NCBI GenBank assembly: GCA_030533385.1
Contig: JAUNJG010000011.1
Span: 1-49,257, forward strand
Reading direction: 5' to 3'
DNA length: 49,257 bases
From: Eubacteriales bacterium
GTDB taxonomy: Bacteria; Bacillota; Clostridia; Lachnospirales; Lachnospiraceae
Part shown: piece after piece, positions 7,520 through 16,399 of the stretch
Layout of the letters: every line of letters starts with the position of its first letter
Position numbering within the stretch: position 1 is the first letter of the stretch
Translations under genes and position numbers: made by a program
Notes under the pieces: generated by a model
Databases searched by the model: none
Seen by the model: only the letters and a program-made list of their open reading frames with translations
What the model was told of the DNA's origin: nothing

Positions 7520-9850
7520 TCACTTTGTTTTTTCTTCTGCCTCTTCCAGAGAGAAATAGCCGTATGCCCTGACCGTATGAAGAAGATTTTCCTTCGCAGG
7601 ATTCCGTCCTTCTTTCTTTCTTTTTTCGATCATGGCCTGATATCGCTGAATTGTCTCATCTGAATAAGTTCCCAGCTCACCCCTTAAATAAGATTCCACT
7701 GAAGTTTCATAAGTTGTGTCTTCGGACGAGGAAACTTTTCTTCCCCCTGCTCTTAATTTTGGATATTCTGCTTCCAGCTCCTTGGCCCACAAAACCTCCT
7801 GTCTTATGATTTCCTCTTGAATTCTGATGCGCTCCTCCGAGCGAGGAGGAAGTCTGTCACAGATTTTCTCATAAGCTTTGGGATCTGTGTTGAATAACAT
7901 CCTTGCATATTTTTCTTCCAGCAGATTTTTTTCTTCCATTTCCGCCTGTTGCAGATCGTCAAGATAACTTTCCAGCACATCTGTCTCCCACGTCAGGAAC
8001 TGGCTTTTACGCATAATGGAAAAAGTTTCCCAATCATCCTGGCACGCAGCTCTGCCGCCTTCATTTTGTACGTTTCCAAATTGTGCCCATTCTTTGGCGA
8101 CAATGGAATCTATCAGCTTCTCCGTATATTTTCTATTTCGCATATCGGTCAGGAATGCAAAGACTTCTTCCTTTGTCATCTCCAAAAAACTGTGTGTTCC
8201 CGAAGAAAAGCCTTGTCTTTTCACTTCTGCTCTTATGAGATCGCAGATATCTTCCATCAGCTTTTCTGCGCCGTCCTCCATAAGATTTGCCCGCATCAGC
8301 TGCTCGATGGCTTCCCTGACTTTTTTTGCAGTCTCTATGTCAAGCAGACCTCTCATCTTCCATTTGTAATAAGGCATATACGTTTGATTCAGAAGATAAA
8401 CGGCATGAATGGCAGATTGGATGAACTCTGCCGTCGTCAGATAGACGGCGCCAAAGTCGCCCCGTCTTTTCATTCTGGAAAAATTGTACTGTCCAGTCTG
8501 TGCCAGTTTTCCAAGTTCCAAAGCCAGCTTTTCCAGTCTGACTTCTTCTGGGTATTTCAAAAATCCTTCTCTTCGCCGGGTAAATTCTCCCAGTTCATCT
8601 TCAAAGACCTCTCCGCTAACTGCGGCACGGAGCGCTTCCTCCGGTATCTGCATCCAATCAGAAAAGGACGCAGGCGCGTGAGGATGGCCTGTTAATCTGC
8701 GGTAAAAATCGCCGATTTCAAAAACGCCCACTCTGTTTTTTCCGTGTTCCGTGCTGTTTCGGACAGGAAATCCGGCATATTCACCAGGAAGATGCGCATA
8801 ATCATTTGATAGAGCTGCCCCAATGGCATCATAGTCGCTTTTTGTCAGCCAAAGACACACTCCAGGTCCAAAATCATGATCTGAAGAATATTCATCATCA
8901 TATCCGAGGCATTCCGAACCTTCCCCCGAAAGACCAACCGCAATCCTTTTGGCATATGCCGGGTATTTTTTAAGAAGCATCGGCTTGACATATTCTTTGT
9001 AATAGCCTCTCGCCAGATCCATGCCCCGTCTTTTGCCGGTGAGAACTGCATTTTTTCTGTGCAAGGCATCTTTGACAATCTCCAGATTTTTTTCCGTGGT
9101 CACATAGTCTCCGTTTTTCCCATAAGTTTGCTCCAGTTCGCACAAAGTCTTTTCGTAATATTGCACTGCTTTTTCCAGGTCGCCCTGGCGGAAGCGTGCT
9201 TCCGCCAACCCGGAGAGAGCCGCCGCATAGTGAGCATCTTTTCGGTCGGGATTTTTCTCAAAAATGCTGACGGCCTTCTCCATATGGCGGATGCCTTCCG
9301 GGATGTCATTGAGTCCAAAACAAATATTTCCAAGGTTAGTATAACTGACGGCCATCTCGAACTCTGAATTTTCCATGCATCCAATCAGATTCATAGCGAG
9401 CAAAAGTTCTTCTTTTGCTTCTTTCAACCTCCCGGATTCCGCATACAGGATGCTTCTGTTGTTATATAAGGAAGCCATCTCATAGCTGTCGCTTCCCATG
9501 TGAGTTTTGATGAGTGTCTCGGCCCGGTCGTAATATTCCTTTGCTTTTTCCATCTCTCCTGCCGCCCGGCATTCTGTTGCAGCATTTAGAAGAAGTGTTC
9601 CGTACTGTGGTGTTCCCTCTATTCCTGCCAGCTGTGAAATTCCAAGCATCTGCTCTACGCACAGCATACCTTCCTCGTGTCTTCCAGCGGTTCGATAGTA
9701 TCCTGTCATCTCGCTTAGCACAGTCAGACAGCCCTCGTAATCCGCTTTATCCGCAGAATCCTGGAGCGACTGCTCCAGGAACTGCTCTGCCTGATGGAAC
9801 TGATTTTCTTCGTAAAATTTATCAAGCCTCTCAAAAAAATCTTTTACCAT
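7520..9850 (-). CDS. TPR-repeat protein with C-terminal DUF4037 nucleotidyltransferase-like domain
   Basis: A 776-residue soluble protein. Residues 1-260 are tetratricopeptide-like helical pairs (for example YGTLLLNAATECRAAGEM, AVSYTNLGNICFGL, HYAAALSGLAEARFRQGD). From about 275 the DUF4037 domain begins, with VGLSGEGSECLGYDDEYSSD then HDFGPG, a DxD-like motif typical of the nucleotidyltransferase fold. The function of DUF4037 proteins is unknown; the fold suggests transfer of a nucleotide to a small molecule or protein. The gene starts inside the last codons of the PTS IICBA gene (7-bp overlap), so the two are translationally coupled. That coupling suggests a link to sugar transport or its regulation, which is inference. 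Confidence 0.82.
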   Translation of the reverse strand: MVKDFFERLDKFYEENQFHQAEQFLEQSLQDSADKADYEGCLTVLSEMTGYYRTAGRHEEGMLCVEQMLGISQLAGIEGTPQYGTLLLNAATECRAAGEMEKAKEYYDRAETLIKTHMGSDSYEMASLYNNRSILYAESGRLKEAKEELLLAMNLIGCMENSEFEMAVSYTNLGNICFGLNDIPEGIRHMEKAVSIFEKNPDRKDAHYAAALSGLAEARFRQGDLEKAVQYYEKTLCELEQTYGKNGDYVTTEKNLEIVKDALHRKNAVLTGKRRGMDLARGYYKEYVKPMLLKKYPAYAKRIAVGLSGEGSECLGYDDEYSSDHDFGPGVCLWLTKSDYDAIGAALSNDYAHLPGEYAGFPVRNSTEHGKNRVGVFEIGDFYRRLTGHPHAPASFSDWMQIPEEALRAAVSGEVFEDELGEFTRRREGFLKYPEEVRLEKLALELGKLAQTGQYNFSRMKRRGDFGAVYLTTAEFIQSAIHAVYLLNQTYMPYYKWKMRGLLDIETAKKVREAIEQLMRANLMEDGAEKLMEDICDLIRAEVKRQGFSSGTHSFLEMTKEEVFAFLTDMRNRKYTEKLIDSIVAKEWAQFGNVQNEGGRAACQDDWETFSIMRKSQFLTWETDVLESYLDDLQQAEMEEKNLLEEKYARMLFNTDPKAYEKICDRLPPRSEERIRIQEEIIRQEVLWAKELEAEYPKLRAGGRKVSSSEDTTYETSVESYLRGELGTYSDETIQRYQAMIEKRKKEGRNPAKENLLHTVRAYGYFSLEEAEEKTK

Positions 9851-12042
9851 TCTGCGACTACCGTTTTTCCGGCTTCTGCCTTCATTCCGGTCTTGTACTC
9901 GATAACCGGAGTGCCCTCGTCATCCAGCACGATGACCATGACGTCCGGGCAAAGTCCTTTCGATTCCACCAGTTTTTTGTCGAAATCCACGAGGAGTTCT
10001 CCGGCTTTTACCTTCTGTCCTACTGTTACATGAGCGTGGAATCCTTCGCCGTTTAAGGAGACGGTGTCGATTCCGATGTGAATCAGGATGTCAAAACCGT
10101 CTGCTATATGCAGCCCCACCGCATGATTGGTACCTTCCATAACGACGGACACCTCTCCGTCTACAGGAGCGACAACCTTACCGTTGGAAGGTTCAATGAC
10201 AACGCCCTCGCCCATCATGCAGGAAGCAAACGCTTCATCCTTTGCCTGGTTCATCGGAAGAACCTTTCCGGCTGCCGCAGACACCATGCTGCCTTTTTCC
10301 ACGGAGGAATGTTTCTTTGCAGACTGTTCTGCCATCTCAGCGGCTCCCGCATACTTGCTCGCAACGGTCTGTTCTGCCTCTTTGGCTTCTTCCGGATGCT
10401 TTCTCAAATATTCCACGTATTCTTCAAAGTCGCTTTTTATCACGGTGACCTGCGGACCGTAGATAACCTGGATGGCGTTTCCTTTTTTTACAACACCCTT
10501 TGCTCCTGTCGCTTTGAGGAGAGGTTCGTTGACCGCATTGCCGTCATTTAACGTCAGGCGCAGGCGGGTCGCACAGCAGTCGATGACCGTCACATTGTTA
10601 AGGCCGCCGATTCCCTGGAGAATCGCTGCTGATTTCGGATCAAAATGAGAAGGAGAAGCAGAATTTGCCGCGCCAACTCCTGTTGCCTTTTGGTATTCCG
10701 CCTTGCTCATGAGTTTCATCTCTTCTCCTTCGTCTTCTCTTCCCGGAGTCTTTAAATCCCATTTGATGATGAAGAACCGGAAAATCAGGAAATAAACGAT
10801 GAAGAAGACAACAAATACAGGAAGCATCATCAGCCAGTTTGTCTTCGCCTGTCCCGGCAGAACGCCAAAAAGTACGAAATCTATCAGTCCGTCTGAGAAC
10901 GTCGTGCCGATGCAAATGTTAAGTACATGACAGGTGACAAAGGCCGTTCCTGCCAGCAGTACATGGATGACAAACAGCGCAGGGGCAAGGAACAGGAAAG
11001 TGAACTCGATTGGCTCTGTGATTCCTGTCAGGAAAGTAGTCAGGGCAACAGAAATCAAAAGAGAACCAGCCTCTTTTTTCTTTTCCGGTTTGGCGCAGGT
11101 ATACATTGCCAGTGCCGCTCCTGGAAGTCCACCCATCATAAACGGATATTTTCCTGTGAGAAAGCGGGTTGCTTCCACTGAAAAATGTGTGGTGTTTGGA
11201 GATGCCAGTTCCGCAAAGAAAATATTCTGTGCGCCTGCCACCTGAACGCCGTCGATGATCGCAGTGCCGCCAAGTCCGGTCTGCCAGAACGGGATGTAAA
11301 AAATGTGGTGAAGTCCAAACGGAATCAGCGCTCTCTCAATACATCCGAAGATGAATGTTCCGGCGTAGCCTGAATTCATGACAAGTCCGCCCAGCGCAAA
11401 GATACCGTTTTGCAGTACAGGCCATACGAAGTACATGAGAATACCCGTGAGAACTGCGAACAGAATGCTCACGATCGGCACAAATCTTGTTCCGGCAAAG
11501 AAAGATAAGGCTGCCGGTAGCTTTTGCTTGTAAAATCTGTCACAAAGATATGCCGTAAACAGACCGGCGATGATACCTCCGAACACACCCATCTGCAAGG
11601 TTTGAATACCGAGCATACTTGCGATGGCGCCGTTCTTTACTCCTTCTGCAATCTCGCCATCCACGATGGAACCGTCAAGCTGCAAAAGAATGTTGATGGT
11701 CGTCAACATGACGATGTAGAAAAGGCCGGAAGAAAGAACGGCTACGCCTTTTTCCTTTTTGGCCATTCCGAGTGCAACTGCCAGCGCAAACACGAGCGGC
11801 AGGTTGCCAAATATCGCACTTCCGGCCCCGTTCAGGAGCTGAAGGAAAGCATACAAAATAGTGCCTTGATGCAAAACGCCGCTTAATCCGTATGTCTCAA
11901 TTACGGTTGGGTTCGTAAAAGAGCTGCCTATTCCGAGCAGAATTCCGGCGAATGGCAAAACAGCGATTGGAAGGAACAAAGATTTACCAATCTGCTGTGC
12001 TGCTGCAAAAACCTTTGCGCTTCTTTTTTCTTTCATAATCAA
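9844..12042 (-). CDS. PTS glucose/N-acetylglucosamine-type permease, fused EIICBA
   Basis: A 732-residue complete PTS permease. EIIC covers about residues 1-430 (PIAVLPFAGILLGIG at the start, GITEPIEFTFLFLAP as the substrate motif). EIIB follows at about 465-545 with the phosphorylated Cys in VIDCCATRLRLT. EIIA ends the chain, with the phosphorylatable His in FDILIHIGIDTVSLNGEGF and a supporting His in GLHIADG. It imports and phosphorylates a sugar at the membrane using PEP through HPr. The class includes PtsG, NagE and MalX, and the substrate cannot be told from sequence alone. The downstream DUF4037 gene is coupled to it. Confidence 0.92.
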   Translation of the reverse strand: MIMKEKRSAKVFAAAQQIGKSLFLPIAVLPFAGILLGIGSSFTNPTVIETYGLSGVLHQGTILYAFLQLLNGAGSAIFGNLPLVFALAVALGMAKKEKGVAVLSSGLFYIVMLTTINILLQLDGSIVDGEIAEGVKNGAIASMLGIQTLQMGVFGGIIAGLFTAYLCDRFYKQKLPAALSFFAGTRFVPIVSILFAVLTGILMYFVWPVLQNGIFALGGLVMNSGYAGTFIFGCIERALIPFGLHHIFYIPFWQTGLGGTAIIDGVQVAGAQNIFFAELASPNTTHFSVEATRFLTGKYPFMMGGLPGAALAMYTCAKPEKKKEAGSLLISVALTTFLTGITEPIEFTFLFLAPALFVIHVLLAGTAFVTCHVLNICIGTTFSDGLIDFVLFGVLPGQAKTNWLMMLPVFVVFFIVYFLIFRFFIIKWDLKTPGREDEGEEMKLMSKAEYQKATGVGAANSASPSHFDPKSAAILQGIGGLNNVTVIDCCATRLRLTLNDGNAVNEPLLKATGAKGVVKKGNAIQVIYGPQVTVIKSDFEEYVEYLRKHPEEAKEAEQTVASKYAGAAEMAEQSAKKHSSVEKGSMVSAAAGKVLPMNQAKDEAFASCMMGEGVVIEPSNGKVVAPVDGEVSVVMEGTNHAVGLHIADGFDILIHIGIDTVSLNGEGFHAHVTVGQKVKAGELLVDFDKKLVESKGLCPDVMVIVLDDEGTPVIEYKTGMKAEAGKTVVAEW

Positions 12043-12144
12043 TCCTCACTTTTACAATTTCTTTCGTAAAAAACATCTTGTTACATTTTTTAGAATTCTA
12101 CTTCTCCTTTCTTATGAATCCTAATTAAGTTTTATTTAAAAGAA

Positions 12145-12173
12145 ATTATATTATCGTTCATACTCAATTTCAA
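12145..12173 (-). promoter_or_regulatory. Promoter of the PTS IICBA-DUF4037 operon
   Basis: On the minus strand TTGAAA (12168-12173) and TATAAT (12145-12150) are separated by 17 bp. GTTCATAC, a variant of the DeoR-locus motif, lies inside the spacer at 12155-12162. The leader of about 95 bp also holds TTTCGTAA near 12063. Confidence 0.7.
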
Positions 12174-12227
12174 TATGCAAACTACATAATATGAATTAAT
12201 TTTTTTGTTGAAAATATATAATGATTA

Positions 12228-12237
12228 CGTTCGTAAA
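12228..12237. promoter_or_regulatory. GTTCRTAA-type candidate operator upstream of PTS IICBA
   Basis: CGTTCGTAAA is identical over ten bases to the site at 6618-6627 in front of the DeoR-type regulator. It lies about 55 bp upstream of the -35 box of the PTS promoter, so it could be the distal half of a looping pair with the spacer site. Confidence 0.5.
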
Positions 12238-12296
12238 AATAATGAGGTCATCATCTCTTTCTCAGTCTTTCCCGTAGCTCCTTGTAAACCGGGCAG

Positions 12297-12333
12297 AAAA
12301 AATCCCGCATTTCTCATCAAAAATACGGGATTT
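12297..12333 (-). terminator. Intrinsic terminator after the Bce-type ABC permease
   Basis: Thirty bases past the permease stop the minus strand forms a 13-bp stem (AAATCCCGTATTT with AAATGCGGGATTT, one wobble) and runs into T residues. It insulates the ABC operon from the PTS promoter region. Confidence 0.82.
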
Positions 12334-12362
12334 GGTGTCTTTTTTCTTTTTATTTTTCTGTC

Positions 12363-14390
12363 TTATCGTTTTGTCGTTCCACTCACGATATGGTAGTAAA
12401 CGTTGGAGGTAATTTTGTATACCACGGCATAAAACAAGGCGAAGATGCTGATGCTGACTACGGTAATGCTGATGAAAAGGGGCAGATTATTCATTTGGAA
12501 TAACAGGAGCAGCTTCCGTATCATCGGGAAGGCGAAGGCCAAATGAAGTGTCGCAAGCAGAAGCGGCAGGAAAAATATGGTCAAAATCTGAGCGTTGATG
12601 CTCTGACGGATTTCTTTTTTCGTCATACCGACTTTTTGCATGATTTTAAATCTTGCCTGGTCTTCATAACCTTCGGAAATCTGTTTGTAATAAATGATGA
12701 GAACCGCCGCCAGTAAAAAGACGATACTCAGGATAATTCCAAGATACAGCAATCCGCCAAAGGTGCCGAGGAAATTACTTCGCTTTTCTTCCCGGCTGTC
12801 CACAGAGCAATCGGAAAAATGTCCGTTGTAGTTTTGCCCCTCATCGCTAAAGTGTTCGTAAAGCTTTTCCGCAAGCTGAATCTGGCCTTCCGCCGAGAGG
12901 GAGGTGTCAAAGGAATACTCCCACTGATAAGTTCCCATAGTCTCTCCGTCTTCATAGGTCAGCGGTTCGATAGCGGCAGGTACATCAGAAACGATCAGCA
13001 CCATGGTCGGCACGATGTCAGACTGGGAGACTCCGTCTAAAAATTTTCCATCCAGATTTTTTTTAATCACATAGCTTTCACCCCGGAGAAAGGACAGGGT
13101 CTCATTTTCGTAAGTTTCTTCCGAGCAGTAAAGCAACGCTTCTCCGTCTTTTAGCCTTTCTTGCTTGCCTGTCATTTGGTTATATTGCTCCAAAGGTAAG
13201 AAGATAAACTGATGCAGTCCCTCCATGAATCCTTCTGCCCTGGCCGGATCACATTCCACTTCATCCTCTGTCAACCTTCCCGCAATATAGGCGGGACGAA
13301 AGTCCACCGTATTTTCTAAATTTACACCAAAAGCGGCGACCATATCATCAATCTCTCGTTTTAAGACAGAGATATTTTCGTTCTCATAGTCTTTGGCATC
13401 GTCAAACTTCATCTGAATACTGATATCTCTCGGATATCGTCTTTGCAAAACGTCTTCTTCCCCGATATATAAAGAGGCGGTGGAGGAAATCATCACAAGA
13501 ACCATGGTGGCAAGGATGCAGATAGACGCCAGCCCGGCTCCATTTCTCCGGATTCGGTAGACCATGGAAGATAAAGACACAAAATGTTTCGCCTTATAAT
13601 AAAATGCCTTATTTTTTTGCAGCAGGCGGCAGACAAGCACCGAGGTCGTCAGCATAATAAGATAAGTGCCGGCGATGACCAGAAGGACGGCGGCAAAAAA
13701 CCAGATGAGGGCGGTCATTGGATTTTTGATGGTGAGGGCGATAACGTAGGCGGCTCCCAGCAAAATTGCTCCCAAAATCCCCAAAATCCCGTTGGCTTTC
13801 GGCGGCTTTTCTCCTTCCATCTCGCTTTTCAGCAGCCGGAGCGCCGTGGAAAAGTGAAGTTGTCGTATGGTGTTCAGAAACAGTAAAACAAAAATGATTC
13901 CGAAAGATACACAGGTGGAAATGATGCCTTCTCTCGAAACAGAGAGAGCGTAAGTAATCTCCCCACCGATGAGGTGAATGGCACCCAGTTCCGCCAGCTT
14001 GGAAAATAAAATGCCCCCGGTCAGCCCTGTTGCAACAGAAATAATGGCGATGAAAATGGTTTCCCACAATACAATCTTGGCCAGATTTTTCTTGTCCATC
14101 CCTAAAATATTATACAGTCCAAATTCCTTTTTTCTCCGCCTCATGAGAAAGGAATTGGTATAGAATAAAAATATGGCGGAAAAAAAGACGATCACCCATT
14201 CGCCGAGGGACAGCATTTCCTGTACCATATTACCGCCCTTCATATGAGTGATGGCATCCACATGCTGCAAGTACCTGAGAATGTAATTCATCATCACCAT
14301 GCCGATACAGGTAAGAATGTATGGAAGGTACAGCTGCTTATTTTTCGTCATGCCCATGAGGGCAAGTCTTGGATAAAATCCCAGATTCAT
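12363..14390 (-). CDS. BceB-type ABC transporter permease (FtsX-like)
   Basis: A 675-residue membrane protein with the BceB layout: FtsX-type helices at the N-terminus (NYILRYLQH, NSFLMRRRKKEFGLYNILGMDKKN), four to six further helices, a large extracellular domain of about 210 residues (roughly 315-525), and a final helix bundle with YEDQARFKIMQKVGMTKKEI. BceAB transporters free lipid II-cycle intermediates from peptide antibiotics such as bacitracin and lantibiotics and also act as the sensor for their histidine kinase. Its stop overlaps nothing but the ATPase gene ends 4 bp inside its start. The kinase and regulator lie 1.2 kb upstream, beyond a DUF554 gene. Confidence 0.88.
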   Translation of the reverse strand: MNLGFYPRLALMGMTKNKQLYLPYILTCIGMVMMNYILRYLQHVDAITHMKGGNMVQEMLSLGEWVIVFFSAIFLFYTNSFLMRRRKKEFGLYNILGMDKKNLAKIVLWETIFIAIISVATGLTGGILFSKLAELGAIHLIGGEITYALSVSREGIISTCVSFGIIFVLLFLNTIRQLHFSTALRLLKSEMEGEKPPKANGILGILGAILLGAAYVIALTIKNPMTALIWFFAAVLLVIAGTYLIMLTTSVLVCRLLQKNKAFYYKAKHFVSLSSMVYRIRRNGAGLASICILATMVLVMISSTASLYIGEEDVLQRRYPRDISIQMKFDDAKDYENENISVLKREIDDMVAAFGVNLENTVDFRPAYIAGRLTEDEVECDPARAEGFMEGLHQFIFLPLEQYNQMTGKQERLKDGEALLYCSEETYENETLSFLRGESYVIKKNLDGKFLDGVSQSDIVPTMVLIVSDVPAAIEPLTYEDGETMGTYQWEYSFDTSLSAEGQIQLAEKLYEHFSDEGQNYNGHFSDCSVDSREEKRSNFLGTFGGLLYLGIILSIVFLLAAVLIIYYKQISEGYEDQARFKIMQKVGMTKKEIRQSINAQILTIFFLPLLLATLHLAFAFPMIRKLLLLFQMNNLPLFISITVVSISIFALFYAVVYKITSNVYYHIVSGTTKR

Positions 14391-15151
14391 CTTCTGTCAC
14401 CTCCCGTCGCCAATAAAGTGAGGGTGTCAGAAATTTTCTGGTACATTTGCTCATCGTTATTTTCTCCGCGGTAAATCTGATGGTAAACTTCTCCATCTCG
14501 GATGAACAGCACTCTTCCTGCCGTGCTGGCAGCTTTCACGGAGTGGGTAACCATCAAAATAGTCTGACCACTCTTGTTGATTTCTCCGAAAAGACGGAGA
14601 AGCTCATCGGCTGCCTTGGAGTCGAGCGCTCCCGTCGGCTCATCGGCTAAAATGAGCCTGGGATTGGTGATGATGGCCCGCGCTACCGCCGCTCGCTGTT
14701 TTTGACCGCCGGACACCTCGTATGGATATTTTTTTAACAGGTGAGAAATATTTAACTGTTCCGCTATGGGTGAAAGACGTCTGTTCATCTCCTCATAACT
14801 TTTTCCGGCGAGTACCAGTGGTAAATAAATGTTGTCTTCCAGGGTAAAGGTATCTAAGAGACTAAAATCCTGAAAAACAAAGCCAAGATGCTCCCTGCGA
14901 AAGGCGGTCACCGCCGACTCCTTCATATCAGAAACCTTTGTCCCATCCAAAACAACGATTCCTCCGGTGGGTCTGTCCAGCGCCGCCAGGATATTTAACA
15001 ACGTGGTTTTGCCGGAGCCGGATTCTCCCATGATGGCCACATATTCTCCTTCCTCCACCTGAAAAGTAACATTTTTTAAGGCCTCCACCTTGTTGCCCCC
15101 AAGGCGCGTGGCATAGACTTTTTTTAGTCCGTTTACTTCTAAAATACTCAT
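14387..15151 (-). CDS. BceA-type ABC transporter ATP-binding protein
   Basis: An ATPase subunit of about 254 residues starting MSILEVNGLKKVYATRLGG. It has Walker A GESGSGKTT, the Q-loop in GFVFQDFSLLD, signature VSGGQKQRAAVARAI, Walker B LILADEPTGALD and the switch His in MVTHSVKAA. It is of the MacB/LolD/BceA group that partners FtsX-like permeases. The start at 15151 is chosen over 15166 because GGGAGG stands 7 bp before it. Its 3' end overlaps the permease start (ATGA-type), so the two are coupled. A BceR-type binding site lies about 90 bp upstream. Confidence 0.92.
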   Translation of the reverse strand: MSILEVNGLKKVYATRLGGNKVEALKNVTFQVEEGEYVAIMGESGSGKTTLLNILAALDRPTGGIVVLDGTKVSDMKESAVTAFRREHLGFVFQDFSLLDTFTLEDNIYLPLVLAGKSYEEMNRRLSPIAEQLNISHLLKKYPYEVSGGQKQRAAVARAIITNPRLILADEPTGALDSKAADELLRLFGEINKSGQTILMVTHSVKAASTAGRVLFIRDGEVYHQIYRGENNDEQMYQKISDTLTLLATGGDRR

Positions 15152-15241
15152 TTCATTTCCTCCCATCGTTTTTCTACTGCTATTTTAGCAAAAGAACTTC
15201 TCCGACGACATGGATTTGGCTTACATTATCCGGGCCAATCC

Positions 15242-15255
15242 TTACATTTTTGTAA
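15242..15255 (-). promoter_or_regulatory. BceR-type operator in front of the ABC operon
   Basis: TTACA-AAAA-TGTAA on the minus strand is a perfect inverted repeat and agrees with the TNACA-N4-TGTAA consensus reported for BceR-like regulators. A GATAAT box follows 19 bp later. The response regulator at 17564-18235 is the expected binder. Confidence 0.65.
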
Positions 15256-15315
15256 GAGGAAAAGAGTAAATCCGTTATCCATTGAAAATAGTGATTGGTG
15301 TCCCGCTCTGACACA

Positions 15316-16044
15316 TCAGAGGATTCTTTCGCCGATATACCCCCATATGGCGGCCACAATGAGAGCAGGCAGTGCATTGACTACTTTGATTTGCTTTTCC
15401 CGCACAAGATTCAGTCCGATGCAAAGAATTAAAACAGATCCGACATAGGACAGATAATCCAATGATGCGGCTGGGAGAAAATTGCCGCAAAAATAAGCGA
15501 TGATTGTGACGGTTCCCTGTAAAACCCCGACTGGCAACGCAGAAAAAACGCAGCCTTTTCCCTTAGTTGACGTCATAATACAGATAATGATAGCATCCAG
15601 GATTCCCTTGGCGGCCAACATGGAATAATCGCCGCTGATTCCATCCTGCATTGCCCCCACAATTGCCATCGCACCGATGCATACGGTGCAGGATGCAGAG
15701 ACAAAGGCATCCACGAATGTCGTGTCCGAAGTATTATGGCTCTTATCTTTCAGCCATTCGGCAAATTGGGTCACCCGATCTTCTATCCGAAGCAGTTCGC
15801 CAAAGATTGCGCCGATTGCCAGACTGAGAATCATCATCAAAGTGCCTGTGGTTTCCAGTTTGCCATCGGAAAGAGACAGCATTTGCGCCAGCGTGCCTCC
15901 CATGCCCATGACGATGACGGCAACACCTGTGATGGACAGCAGGGTGTCCCGCATTTGTTCTTTTAATTGGTTTTTGCCGGCATAGCCGACAATTCCTCCC
16001 AATAATATACAACCTACATTAATTATTGTACCAAGTCCCAGCAT
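15316..16044 (-). CDS. DUF554 family membrane protein
   Basis: A 242-residue hydrophobic protein with the DUF554 hallmarks: GTIINVGCILLGGIVGY at the start, GALFG-like IGAIFGELLRIEDRV, FVDAFVSASCTVCIGAMAIVGAMQDG and a C-terminal GLNLV...IKVVNALPALIVA. About seven membrane segments are visible. The family is a predicted transporter (E. coli YqgA relative) of unknown substrate. GAGGTAAATT precedes the ATG. It sits between the two halves of the Bce module but has no known link to peptide resistance, so it may be a bystander. Confidence 0.85.
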   Translation of the reverse strand: MLGLGTIINVGCILLGGIVGYAGKNQLKEQMRDTLLSITGVAVIVMGMGGTLAQMLSLSDGKLETTGTLMMILSLAIGAIFGELLRIEDRVTQFAEWLKDKSHNTSDTTFVDAFVSASCTVCIGAMAIVGAMQDGISGDYSMLAAKGILDAIIICIMTSTKGKGCVFSALPVGVLQGTVTIIAYFCGNFLPAASLDYLSYVGSVLILCIGLNLVREKQIKVVNALPALIVAAIWGYIGERIL

Positions 16045-16095
16045 AATTTACCTCATAAAAAATAGATGGATTGCAGTTTTGTTTCCTGAAGAAAA

Positions 16096-16132
16096 TGAAA
16101 AAAGACATCAATGTAATCGACATCTTTTTTCA
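16096..16132. terminator. AT-rich hairpin, possible bidirectional terminator
   Basis: TGAAAAAAGA and TCTTTTTTCA form a perfect 10-bp stem with a 17-base loop, about 50 bp upstream of the DUF554 start and 270 bp beyond the kinase end. The remaining bases of this 355-bp gap (16045-16399) show no convincing gene. The stem is all weak pairs, so its efficiency is uncertain. Confidence 0.4.
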
Positions 16133-16399
16133 AGAAACTATTTTTATATTTCCATGATATAAGATAGCACACTTTGTTTCTTTTGGCTAGACAGGAATAT
16201 TCGTCTGCCTGCCCCGGCCTACAGACTGCGGCGGTGTGGGGGACCGCTTTGCAATGAGAATTTCCGTCCTTGCAAAAGGCACCGATTTCCTCTTCTCCTT
16301 TTGTACGGTTCACGAGCTATTTGCTTGTATTTTAAAATTTTTTTGTAAAAATCTCTATCATATTTATGTAAAATCTATGTGATTTTTGTCGTTTTTTGT

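Noticed and set aside
9514..10056. Plus-strand open frames across the DUF4037/PTS junction
   Set aside because: They run opposite to two clear genes, and their peptides are low-complexity shadows of those codons.
16053..16313. An 86-codon open frame upstream of the DUF554 gene
   Set aside because: It has no family features, no ribosome site and includes the AT-rich hairpin at 16096-16132.
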